A stretch of DNA of 64,000 nt. It comes from Thalassospira sp. MCCC 1A01148. GTDB taxonomy: Bacteria > Pseudomonadota > Alphaproteobacteria > Rhodospirillales > Thalassospiraceae. Shown here one piece after another: positions 1 through 7,217 of this stretch. The stretch lies in assembly GCF_001613795.1 (NCBI RefSeq), contig NZ_LPVZ01000012.1, forward strand, positions 1 through 64,000, given 5' to 3'. The stretch's first letter is position 1. The number at the start of each line of letters is the position of its first letter. The notes beneath the pieces were generated by a model. It searched no databases. It worked only from the letters and a program-made list of their open reading frames with translations, and was not told the origin of the DNA. The position numbers and the translations under genes are program-made.

Positions 1-49
1 CCGATGGTACTTTGTCTTAAGGCACGGGAGAGTAGGTCACCGCCGGGCC
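1..49 (+). rRNA. rrf: 5S ribosomal RNA, 3' end only
   Basis: The first ~49 bases match the conserved 3' part of alphaproteobacterial 5S rRNA: a GATGGTAC arm, GGGAGAGTAGGTC, and a CGCCGGGCC end that closes the terminal helix. The 5' part lies outside the window, so this is the tail of an rRNA operon read on the plus strand. It is followed by a strong intrinsic terminator at 92-128. The exact 3' end (48-51) is uncertain by a few bases. Confidence 0.9.
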
Positions 50-91
50 TTCCAAATACAGCATCATATTCCCTATAAACACACGACTTTG

Positions 92-128
92 AAAACCCTC
101 GACCTTAACTGGTCGGGGGTTTTGTCGT
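92..128 (+). terminator. Intrinsic terminator of the rRNA operon
   Basis: A 13-base arm (92-104, AAAACCCTCGACC) pairs with 111-123 (GGTCGGGGGTTTT) across a 6-base loop, with one G-T wobble, and runs into a T-rich tract. It is placed as expected for the end of an rrn operon and should insulate the bufferin-like operon from rRNA transcription. Confidence 0.9.
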
Positions 129-321
129 TTCAGGTTTACATCATCATTGTGCGTTACCACCTCACGGAACGGTTCACGCGGTTGTGAGGAGATGTGGGGA
201 ATGTCTCACGTGTCTTTGACTGCGCGTGTGCGAATGGTGCAGTGACGAAAATACACATCGCGCTTACGGTTAAGTCATCGCTTGGAATTGATGTTCCTAA
301 TTTAACCGAAGGGAAACGACG

Positions 322-621
322 ATGAAAAAAGCAATGGTTTTGGGCGCAGCATTGAGTGCTGCTGTTTCGATGGCTGCAGTCGATCAGGCAGCTGCCGATG
401 GCGCCAAGGAGAAATGTTTTGGTGTGTCGCTGGCTGGTCAGAATGACTGTGCCGCTGGTCCGGGTACAACCTGTGCCGGGACGTCGACTGTCGATTATCA
501 GGGCAATGCCTGGAAACTGGTTCCGGCAGGTACCTGCGAGGATATGAGCTTCACCACGGCGGATGGCCGCGAAGTGACGGGCAGCCTCGAAGAACTTGAT
601 CGTGATCTCCCGCAGGGCTAA
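322..621 (+). CDS. bufA1: Bufferin-type RiPP precursor (DUF2282 family, BufA1-like)
   Basis: A 99-residue secreted peptide precursor. A Sec signal peptide covers about residues 1-25 and ends in an Ala-rich AAA/DG site. The mature part carries four cysteines, C32, C43, C51 and C72, in the family pattern KCxG...AGQNDCAAG...CAGTS...VPAGTC. In characterised bufferins an MNIO enzyme converts some of these cysteines to thiooxazoles and the peptide sequesters copper in the periplasm; that is family knowledge and not shown here. A Gly/Asp/Glu-rich C-terminal tail follows C72. An AAGGGA ribosome-binding site precedes the ATG. The upstream region (129-321) holds a GGAA-N6-TTCC palindrome at 284-297 that could be regulatory. 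The modifying-enzyme genes follow in the order bufB, bufC, DoxX. Confidence 0.85.
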   Translation: MKKAMVLGAALSAAVSMAAVDQAAADGAKEKCFGVSLAGQNDCAAGPGTTCAGTSTVDYQGNAWKLVPAGTCEDMSFTTADGREVTGSLEELDRDLPQG

Positions 622-648
622 CGCCCAAACCTAACTTGCCCCCTCTAT

Positions 649-712
649 GGGCGGTCAGCACCGATCTGCATGTTTGCAAATGTCTCCTCCTGTCCCGATG
701 TGCTGACCGCCC
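649..712 (+). repeat. 13-bp perfect inverted repeat between precursor and maturase genes
   Basis: GGGCGGTCAGCAC (649-661) is perfectly complementary to 700-712, with a 38-base loop that contains a pyrimidine-rich CTCCTCC run. No T-run follows, so it is not a typical intrinsic terminator. It sits in the 127-base gap between bufA1 and bufB. It could be an mRNA processing or stability element that keeps precursor mRNA above maturase mRNA, or an operator; only the repeat itself is seen. Confidence 0.7.
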
Positions 713-748
713 GCCCGAGCTACGACTTACTGTTTGAGGTTGCTTGCC

Positions 749-1627
749 ATGAAAACGCCAACACAGCTTGCTGATCGAAAGCTTCCTGACCAGGCAGGTG
801 TCGGCTTCAAGGCCGAGCACGCGCAAGATGTCTTTGACGCAGCACCGGCTGCGGGCTGGTTTGAGGTGCATCCGGAAAACTACATGGTTGCCGGTGGGCC
901 ACGACTTGCCATGCTCGAAGAGCTTTGTGCCCGGTATCCGGTCTCGATGCATGGGGTCGGGTTGTCGCTTGGCGGCGGGGAGCCGTTAAACAAGAACCAT
1001 CTGGCCGATCTCAAGCGTCTGGTAGACCGGTTCAACCCCGCCATGGTGTCTGAACATATTGCATGGTCCGCGCATGAGGGGCTTTATATGGCCGACCTGC
1101 TGCCAACGCCGATGACGAAAGCTTCGCTTGCGCAGTTGGTGGATGCGATCAATACGGTGCAGGACTTTATTGGCCGCCGGATCCTGATTGAAAACCCGAC
1201 CTCTTACGTGCCGCTGCCACAAAATTCGATCCCCGAGCTTGAGTTTATCAGGGAGGCCGCTGAACAGAGTGGCTGTGGTTTGCTGATTGATGTAAACAAT
1301 GTTTACATTTCGGCCCATAATTTGGGCTTTGATGCCAATGCGTTTATTGATGCGGTGCCCGCTGATCTGGTTGGTGAAATTCATCTGGCCGGGCATGAGC
1401 GTGACGCGAACCCCGTAGATGATGTTCTGATCGATACCCATTCACGTCCGGTGGCCGATCCGGTATGGGACCTGTTTGATCGGCTGATTGCCCGCATCGG
1501 GCGCCGGCCGACGCTGATTGAATGGGATAATGACGTGCCCGGTTGGGATGTGTTGGCGCGTGAGGCAGCCCTTGCTGATCGCCACCTTGAATATGCCGTG
1601 AATGGGCAGCTTGAGGCCGCGTCATGA
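749..1627 (+). CDS. bufB: DUF692 multinuclear iron oxidase (MNIO), BufB-like bufferin maturase
   Basis: A 292-residue DUF692 protein with a TIM-barrel fold. Likely metal and substrate ligands are visible in family order: EVHPENY near residue 40, SMHG, SEHIAW, a LIENPTSY glutamate, LLIDVNNVYISAHN, GEIHLAGHE, DTHSRPV and LIEWDND. MNIO enzymes use a two- or three-iron centre to oxidise cysteine residues of RiPP precursors; here the substrate should be the DUF2282 peptide encoded just upstream. I chose the ATG at 749 with GAGGT ahead of it rather than the in-frame TTG at 734. The stop overlaps the next gene by 4 bases (ATGA), indicating translational coupling. Confidence 0.88.
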   Translation: MKTPTQLADRKLPDQAGVGFKAEHAQDVFDAAPAAGWFEVHPENYMVAGGPRLAMLEELCARYPVSMHGVGLSLGGGEPLNKNHLADLKRLVDRFNPAMVSEHIAWSAHEGLYMADLLPTPMTKASLAQLVDAINTVQDFIGRRILIENPTSYVPLPQNSIPELEFIREAAEQSGCGLLIDVNNVYISAHNLGFDANAFIDAVPADLVGEIHLAGHERDANPVDDVLIDTHSRPVADPVWDLFDRLIARIGRRPTLIEWDNDVPGWDVLAREAALADRHLEYAVNGQLEAAS

Positions 1628-2418
1628 GGGATCTCAGGACATTTTATGACGGCTTTGCCGAAGCGCTGCGTGCACCGGAACCGGACGCGGTGCCGCATAG
1701 TGTTGCCGAAGGTTATGCGCACCGCTTTGCAATTTACCGCAACAATGTTCATCGCGGTCTTTATGACGCGCTGGGCGCTGCTTATCCGACTGTGCGCAAG
1801 CTGGTTGGAGATGGCTTTTTTGACCGCCTTGCACAGGGTTTTGTGCAGACAGAAACATCGCGTGCAGGATCGCTTGCCCTTTACGGCGCAGGCTTTGCCG
1901 ACTTTCTTGAGACCCATTCTGTGCGCGAAAGTCTGCTATACCTGCCAGATGTCGCGCGGCTTGAACGCGCGCGGCTTGAGGCCAGCACAGCTGACGATGC
2001 CGAACCGCTTCTGGCTTCCGACCTTGTCGGGTTTGAGGACCATCTTGAGGGCATGAAGCTGAACGCCCATCCGGCGTGTCGAGTAGTTACATCAGAACAC
2101 CCGGTATTTGCAATCTGGACCGCACAGAACGGAGATGCCAGCGGACAAAGCGGCAAAACCCGCATTGTGCAGCGGCCGGTAACTGTTCTGATTGCGCGAC
2201 CTTTCATGCATGTCGAGATGCATCTTTTAAGCGCCGGGCAGGCTGCATTCTTTGAGGCGGTGACGCGTAACGGGCTTGGCCTTGGGGATGCCTGTGCCAA
2301 AGCACTTCAGGCTGATCCGGATTTTGATGTCATCGCCCGTTTTGCAGAATTTTTGACAATGGGTGCGTTTGACGCCCGCATGGATACCCCGAAAGGAAAC
2401 GGGCATGATGATGAATAA
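1624..2418 (+). CDS. bufC: DUF2063 bufferin-maturation partner (BufC-like)
   Basis: A 264-residue protein whose N-terminal ~95 residues form the DUF2063 domain (YRNNVHRGLYDAL followed by AYPTVRKLVGDGFF). In MNIO clusters this protein acts as the partner that presents the precursor to the DUF692 enzyme; older annotations call it a putative DNA-binding protein. The C-terminal half (after ~110) is a less conserved mixed domain. It overlaps bufB by 4 bases and the following DoxX gene by 14, so the three are co-translated. Confidence 0.85.
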   Translation: MRDLRTFYDGFAEALRAPEPDAVPHSVAEGYAHRFAIYRNNVHRGLYDALGAAYPTVRKLVGDGFFDRLAQGFVQTETSRAGSLALYGAGFADFLETHSVRESLLYLPDVARLERARLEASTADDAEPLLASDLVGFEDHLEGMKLNAHPACRVVTSEHPVFAIWTAQNGDASGQSGKTRIVQRPVTVLIARPFMHVEMHLLSAGQAAFFEAVTRNGLGLGDACAKALQADPDFDVIARFAEFLTMGAFDARMDTPKGNGHDDE

Positions 2419-2947
2419 TGTACATAACGTAATGGGCGGCTTTGCCCGTTTTGAGACGAAAATCGATTCCCTGGCAGGACGGGACTATGTCGGTCTTGGC
2501 GCCCGGGTTCTTTTTGTTGTTGTGTTGCTGCCATACTACTTCAATAGCGCGTTGACCAAAATTGATGGCTTTGGTCTGAGTGCGGGGGCATTTGCCCAGA
2601 TCCTGCCACCAATTGCAGAACAGTATATGTATGATACGTCTGCCATCCCGTTCTTCCCGTGGCACCTGATCGTCTGGGCCGGGACGATTGGCGAGTTTGT
2701 CTTGCCGCTTCTGATCGTTGCTGGCTTGTTTACCCGACTTGCCGCCCTTGGCATGATTGGCTTTGTGATTGTGCAAACCGTGGTTGATGTAGCGTTTCAT
2801 GGCGCGACCCTTGGCATGCTTGCCAACGGTCTGCCGACAGAGCTGATTGATCAGCGCCTGCTTTGGGTTTCGCTTTTGGCTGCTTTGGTGTTTGCCGGCG
2901 GCGGGGTGGTCTCGCTTGATCGGTTGGCGCGTAGGACAGTCGCCTAA
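2405..2947 (+). CDS. DoxX-family membrane protein of the bufferin cluster
   Basis: About 180 residues with four predicted membrane segments (starting with VLFVVVLLPYYF) and the DoxX-like pattern around HLIVWAGTIGEFVLPLLIV. DoxX proteins often accompany DUF2282/DUF692/DUF2063 genes; a quinone-linked redox role has been suggested for the wider family but is unproven here. The start at 2405 is preceded by AAAGGA and yields a compact protein; an in-frame ATG at 2363 would add 14 residues inside bufC. It is the last gene of the cluster, facing the GntR gene on the other strand. Confidence 0.8.
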   Translation: MMMNNVHNVMGGFARFETKIDSLAGRDYVGLGARVLFVVVLLPYYFNSALTKIDGFGLSAGAFAQILPPIAEQYMYDTSAIPFFPWHLIVWAGTIGEFVLPLLIVAGLFTRLAALGMIGFVIVQTVVDVAFHGATLGMLANGLPTELIDQRLLWVSLLAALVFAGGGVVSLDRLARRTVA

Positions 2948-2979
2948 GACCAGCCATAGAGCCGCGCCCTTAGGGGTGA

Positions 2980-3741
2980 TTATTCCCCGACCGCGATGTC
3001 ATTTGAAACGCCGTCAGAGGCCAAATCTTCTGACGGCGTTTTGCCGTCGCCTTCACGCAGGCTTGCCAGATATTCCTGACTGATGTCATGCACGGCCATG
3101 ATGTGCCCGTAAAGGAGCTCTTCGGCGGCCTTGAAGTCACCGCGCAGGATAGCATCAACAATGCCCTGATGTTCGCCATGAGATGCGGCAAGGCGGGGTA
3201 GGCTTGAAAACTGTACCCGGCGAAATGGTGCAACACGACGGCGCACCGAAAAGGTAACATCAACCAGCACGTCGTTATGGGTGCCGCGATAGAGCGTGTT
3301 GTGGAAGGACCGATTCAGGGCCTCATAACCGTCGCTGTCGCCCAGACGGACTGTCTCGGCCAGTTCATGATGGAGCTTTTCAAGCGTATGGCGTTCTCCG
3401 CTGGTCATACGTTTGGCAGCAAGCCGCCCGCATGTCCCTTCCAGCTCTGCCATGCTTTCAAACATTGCCGTGAGGCGTTCGGGCGTTGCCAGTGAAACAT
3501 ATACGCCGCGATTTGGGATTTTTTCGGCAAGTTCAGTTGCCGTAAGCAGCTGAAGGGCTTCGCGAACCGGCGTGCGCGATACGCCAAACCGCTTGGCAAG
3601 AAGCGGTTCTTCAAGTCGGGTGCCGGGCGCCAGTTGCCCGGAAACAATATCATCCTCCAGTGCCTGGCAAAGCTGTGCGGCAATGCCGATCGGTTCTGGT
3701 TGTCCGATTGGGCTGGAAAGTGTTTGGCGGAGCATGGACAT
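2980..3741 (-). CDS. GntR-family regulator with FCD ligand domain
   Basis: About 253 residues. The N-terminal winged helix contains PLLAKRFGVSRTPVREALQL; the C-terminal all-helical FCD domain has the usual His/Asp-rich metal or ligand positions (RSFHNTLYRGTHN, ASHGEHQGIVDAI, YGHIMAVHD). It is divergent from the TRAP operon at 4076 and is presumably its repressor. Two TGTATACA elements in the shared intergenic region (3792 and 4000) are plausible operators. The ATG at 3741 is preferred; the in-frame TTG at 3753 abuts the purine-rich ribosome-binding site. The last ~20 codons contain, antisense, a perfect terminator hairpin (3006-3042). Confidence 0.85.
   Translation of the reverse strand: MSMLRQTLSSPIGQPEPIGIAAQLCQALEDDIVSGQLAPGTRLEEPLLAKRFGVSRTPVREALQLLTATELAEKIPNRGVYVSLATPERLTAMFESMAELEGTCGRLAAKRMTSGERHTLEKLHHELAETVRLGDSDGYEALNRSFHNTLYRGTHNDVLVDVTFSVRRRVAPFRRVQFSSLPRLAASHGEHQGIVDAILRGDFKAAEELLYGHIMAVHDISQEYLASLREGDGKTPSEDLASDGVSNDIAVGE
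3006..3042 (+). terminator. Terminator of the bufferin operon embedded in the gntR 3' end
   Basis: AAACGCCGTCAGA (3006-3018) pairs perfectly with TCTGACGGCGTTT (3029-3041), followed by a short T-run. It lies 60 bases past the DoxX stop on the plus strand but inside the minus-strand GntR coding region, so those codons do double duty. Confidence 0.75.
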
Positions 3742-3791
3742 CTGGCGTTTCAACCCTTCTTGCGAGGTTTTGAGAGGTTAATCCCTCTGAA

Positions 3792-3799
3792 TGTATACA
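3792..3799. promoter_or_regulatory. TGTATACA palindrome, candidate GntR operator (gntR side)
   Basis: A perfect 8-bp palindrome, within ATGTATACAC, 50 bases upstream of the gntR start. The same ATGTATACAC string recurs at 3999-4008 in front of the TRAP operon. FCD-type GntR regulators commonly bind short palindromes of this kind; binding is inferred. Confidence 0.55.
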
Positions 3800-3859
3800 C
3801 CAGGTTAGTGTGGAAAGCCAAGTACGTCCGTACGGTGTAGATGCAGGCTTAAAAATCAT

Positions 3860-3897
3860 GCGTAAAATTGTATAAAAATTATGCATTAAATTTACGC
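3860..3897. repeat. GCGTAAA/TTTACGC inverted repeat in the gntR-TRAP promoter region
   Basis: GCGTAAA (3860-3866) and TTTACGC (3891-3897) form a 7-bp inverted repeat around an AT-rich centre. It lies midway between the two TGTATACA elements, where the divergent promoters are expected. Function unknown. Confidence 0.35.
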
Positions 3898-3997
3898 GCA
3901 TCAAAGAAATGATCAAAAAATGTGCTTTTTGCGAAATGAATGAGTCGCAATAATTCTGTAAGTTGTTGAAAATAAAGGAATGGCATGTGTGTTGCTA

Positions 3998-4011
3998 GAT
4001 GTATACACATC
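3998..4011. promoter_or_regulatory. TGTATACA palindrome, candidate GntR operator (TRAP side)
   Basis: GATGTATACACATC contains the palindrome TGTATACA and also reads as GATGT-N4-ACATC. It lies 65 bases before the TRAP substrate-binding gene and repeats the element on the gntR side, suggesting that one regulator covers both promoters. Confidence 0.55.
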
Positions 4012-4075
4012 GTGAAACTCATTCCGATGAGCTTTCCTCCTAGAAGAAAACGCTATCTCTATCAGGGAGACTTCA

Positions 4076-5194
4076 ATGACAAACATTAAACGACGCGACT
4101 TTCTGACCAAGTCGGCAATCGGCGCTGCGGCAACGGGGGCAGGGGTAATTGCCGCCCCGAACATCGTGCGCGCCCAGGAGACCTTTAACTGGAAAATGAC
4201 CAATGCCTATGGTCCGGGATCACCCTTTTATGTGACGGGTCCGGGTAGCCCCGAAGATTTCTGCAAGCGCGTGACAGAAATGTCCAATGGTCGTCTGAAC
4301 ATTCAGCATTTCGCCGCTGGCGAATTGATCCCGGCCCTTGAGGGTTTTGATGCCGTTCAGGCCGGGACGGTCGAAATGAATGCCGCCAATGCCTATTTCT
4401 GGGCTGGTAAAATCTTTGCCGCGCAATATTTCACGACCGTGCCATTCGGCTTGAATTTCCAGGGCGTGAATGCCTGGTTGTACCATGGCGGCGGGCTTGA
4501 GCTGTGGCATGAGGTTTACAAGCCATATGGTCTTGTGGCTTTCCCGATGGGGAATACTGGTGTTCAGATGACCGGCTGGTTCCGCGAGCCCATTGAAAGC
4601 CTCGATGATTTCAACGGCCTTAAAATGCGTATTCCGGGTCTTGCCGGAAAGGTCTATCAGCAGATCGGTGTTGAAGTGAAACTGCTTCCGGGCGGGGAAA
4701 TCTTCCCGGCACTGGAACGTGGTGTGATTGATGCGGCCGAATTCGTGGGCCCGTATCAGGACCGTCGTCTGGGCCTGCAGAAAGCAGCCAAATACTACTA
4801 CACCACCGGCTGGCATGAGCCGTCCAACGTGACCGAACTTCTGATCAATCAGCAAGCATGGGAAAGCCTTCCGGCGGATCTGCAGGCGATTGTCAAAAAT
4901 GCGGCACAGGCCTGCAACCTTGATAGTCATTCATGGTGTGAAGCCAACAACGCAGCCGCCCTGCGTGATCTGGTCGAGAACTTTGGCGTCACCGCCCAAA
5001 CCCTGCCCGATGATGTCGTCACCAAGCTTAAGGACATTACGGCAGAAACGCTTGAAACCGAAGCGGCCAAAGACCCGATCACCAAGAAGGTCCATGACAG
5101 CTTCATGGCGTTCCGCGACACGCACCGTGAATGGGCTGCAATCAGTGAAAAACCCTATCACGGGATCATTTCCTCGAAAGGCGGGATGAGCTGA
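4076..5194 (+). CDS. TRAP transporter substrate-binding protein, TakP-like
   Basis: A 372-residue periplasmic binding protein. A Tat-type leader (twin Arg in KRRDFLTKSA, cleavage near VRAQ at ~32) is followed by the DctP fold. The layout YFWAGK...TVPFGLNFQG, GNTGVQMTGWFREPI, LKMRIPGLAGKVYQQ and DAAEFVGPY resembles TakP, which binds monocarboxylic 2-oxo acids through a conserved Arg and a cation. The arginine in KMRIPG is the likely carboxylate anchor of the DctP family. It is followed after 1 base by dctQ, then dctM. The substrate is inferred only by resemblance. Confidence 0.85.
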   Translation: MTNIKRRDFLTKSAIGAAATGAGVIAAPNIVRAQETFNWKMTNAYGPGSPFYVTGPGSPEDFCKRVTEMSNGRLNIQHFAAGELIPALEGFDAVQAGTVEMNAANAYFWAGKIFAAQYFTTVPFGLNFQGVNAWLYHGGGLELWHEVYKPYGLVAFPMGNTGVQMTGWFREPIESLDDFNGLKMRIPGLAGKVYQQIGVEVKLLPGGEIFPALERGVIDAAEFVGPYQDRRLGLQKAAKYYYTTGWHEPSNVTELLINQQAWESLPADLQAIVKNAAQACNLDSHSWCEANNAAALRDLVENFGVTAQTLPDDVVTKLKDITAETLETEAAKDPITKKVHDSFMAFRDTHREWAAISEKPYHGIISSKGGMS

Positions 5195-5195
5195 T

Positions 5196-5765
5196 ATGAC
5201 GTCGACCCGTTCTGAACCGTTATTCGACCGCGCCCTTGGTTTTGTTGTCGATGCGGCCGGGTGGGTGGCTGCGCTCAGTGGTCTCGCACTTGTGCTTGTG
5301 GTCGGTGGCAATGTGTTGCTGCGCTATCTGTTTAATTCGGGGAGCGTCGCGATGCAGGAACTTGAATGGCATCTGGTTTCACCAATTGCCCTGATGGGGA
5401 TGGCCTATGGCATGCGTCATGGTGGTCATGTCCGGGTCGATTTTCTTTATGAGCGTCTGGGCCCAAGGGCCCAGGCGATCATTGATGTCTTTTCTGCTGT
5501 GTTGATGGCTATTCTTGGTGCAGCCCTGATCTGGTTTTCGATCCCCTATGTCGAGCAATCCATCATGATGGGCGAAGGATCGCCTGATCCGGGGGGCTTG
5601 CCTTATCGCTTCATACTCAAGGCCTTTATCCCGATTGGTTTTGGTCTGTTGCTGATTCAGGCAATCGCACAGAGCTTGATCAGCTATCGCCAAATTTTCG
5701 CTGAACACAGCGCCCCTGCCTTTGATGCATCGAACGTGGCGAAACAAGTCGGTGCAGGAGACTAA
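5196..5765 (+). CDS. dctQ: TRAP transporter small permease (DctQ)
   Basis: A 189-residue membrane protein with four predicted helices and the DctQ features MQELEWHLV and GMRHGGHVRVDFLYERL. It joins the large subunit DctM and the periplasmic receptor to form a sodium-coupled importer. It begins one base after the stop of the binding-protein gene and is followed by dctM after 6 bases, so the three are one operon. Confidence 0.9.
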   Translation: MTSTRSEPLFDRALGFVVDAAGWVAALSGLALVLVVGGNVLLRYLFNSGSVAMQELEWHLVSPIALMGMAYGMRHGGHVRVDFLYERLGPRAQAIIDVFSAVLMAILGAALIWFSIPYVEQSIMMGEGSPDPGGLPYRFILKAFIPIGFGLLLIQAIAQSLISYRQIFAEHSAPAFDASNVAKQVGAGD

Positions 5766-5771
5766 TCAAAA

Positions 5772-7097
5772 ATGACCGGAAATGAATGGCTGGCCATTGG
5801 CATGGTCGGAGGCTTCTTTGGCTTCCTCGTGCTCGGTGTGCCAGTGGCGATCTCGCTTGCGATTTCGGGATTTGCCTTTGGAATTATGGGGTTTGGTACC
5901 GGCTTGTTTAACTTGCTGCCTGCCCGTGTGTATGGCGTTGTGACCAATTACACGCTGCTTGCATTGCCGCTTTTCATCTTTATGGGGGTGATGCTTGAAA
6001 AGTCGAAACTTGCCGAAGAACTGATCGATGTGATCGGCCACGCCATGGGACGCCTCAAGGGCGGCATGGGGCTTGCCATCGTAATCGTCGGCGTTCTGAT
6101 GGGGGCATCATCGGGCGTTGTTGGGGCGACTGTTGTCACTGTCGGCTTGCTGTCGCTTCAGCCGTTGATCAACCGGGGCTATGACAAGGGGGTTGCCAGT
6201 GGCGTGATTTGCGCATCCGGGACGCTGGGACAAATTATACCGCCCAGTCTGGTTCTGATCTTGCTGGCGGACATTTTGGGGGAATCTGTCGGGACCCTGT
6301 TTGCTGCGGCCATGGTGCCGGGCTTGATCCTTGCGGGGATGCTTGGACTTTATCTGGTGCTGCTTGGTATCTTCAAACCCGAAATGGTGCCCGCGATCCC
6401 CAAGGATGAGCGCGATGCCATGAGCACGCAGCAATTGTTGCTCAAGATTGGCAAGGTCGTTGTGCCGCCGTTGGCCCTTGTCTTTGCGGTGCTTGGCTCG
6501 ATTGTGGGGGGTGTTGCTGCCCCGACCGAAGCGGCATCCATGGGCGCGCTTGGGGCATTGCTTCTTGCGCTGTTTACCGGACGCCTGAATTTCGGTGTGA
6601 TGCGCGATGTGCTGCATGACACTCTGATTACCAGCGCTATGGTATTCTTTATCCTGATTTGCGCACAACCCTTTGGTCTTGCGTTCCGCGGGCTTGGTGG
6701 CGAAGGGCTTGTGCATGCCCTGTTTGACTGGGTGCCAGGCGGGGATATGGGCAATCTTCTGTTCATGATGGCCCTGATCTTTGTCCTGGGCTTCTTCCTT
6801 GAATGGATCGAGATTTCCTATATTGCGCTGCCGATGTTTCTGCCGGTGTTCCAATATAGCGGGATCGACATGGCCTGGCTTGCCATTCTGGTCGCGATGA
6901 ACCTTCAGACCAGTTTCCTGACCCCGCCGTTTGGCTGGGCTTTGTTCTTCCTGAAGGGGGTTGCGCCAAAATCGGTTTCCACAGTTGATATCTATCGCGG
7001 GGTGATTCCGTTTATCGGGATTCAGGCGGTTGCACTGATCTTGTTGTTCATGTTCCCGGGATTGACCAGCTGGTTGCCCGACCTGATTGGTTGGTAG
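5772..7097 (+). CDS. dctM: TRAP transporter large permease (DctM)
   Basis: A 441-residue DctM/ion-transporter-superfamily protein with about 12 membrane segments. Family signatures include GASSGVVGATVVTVGLLSL, GTLGQIIPPSLVLI, AAPTEAASMGA and NLQTSFLTPPFGWALFFLKG. It provides the translocation pathway of the TRAP system encoded at 4076-7097. No fusion to DctQ. A hairpin at 7158-7188 separates it from the hydrolase gene. Confidence 0.9.
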   Translation: MTGNEWLAIGMVGGFFGFLVLGVPVAISLAISGFAFGIMGFGTGLFNLLPARVYGVVTNYTLLALPLFIFMGVMLEKSKLAEELIDVIGHAMGRLKGGMGLAIVIVGVLMGASSGVVGATVVTVGLLSLQPLINRGYDKGVASGVICASGTLGQIIPPSLVLILLADILGESVGTLFAAAMVPGLILAGMLGLYLVLLGIFKPEMVPAIPKDERDAMSTQQLLLKIGKVVVPPLALVFAVLGSIVGGVAAPTEAASMGALGALLLALFTGRLNFGVMRDVLHDTLITSAMVFFILICAQPFGLAFRGLGGEGLVHALFDWVPGGDMGNLLFMMALIFVLGFFLEWIEISYIALPMFLPVFQYSGIDMAWLAILVAMNLQTSFLTPPFGWALFFLKGVAPKSVSTVDIYRGVIPFIGIQAVALILLFMFPGLTSWLPDLIGW

Positions 7098-7157
7098 GGC
7101 AATTCTACGATGTGAAAAGGCGCTGAACGAATTGTAAAAACAGCGCTATGAACAAAC

Positions 7158-7188
7158 CGGGCATGTCGCACAGCACGCGGCATGCCCG
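7158..7188 (+). repeat. mRNA hairpin between TRAP permease and hydrolase genes
   Basis: CGGGCATG (7158-7165) pairs with CATGCCCG (7181-7188) around a 15-base loop. There is no T-run, so read-through into the hydrolase gene is likely; it could tune or process the transcript. Confidence 0.45.
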
Positions 7189-7217
7189 AAAGCATAAGGC
7201 AGGGAGGCCACAGCACT

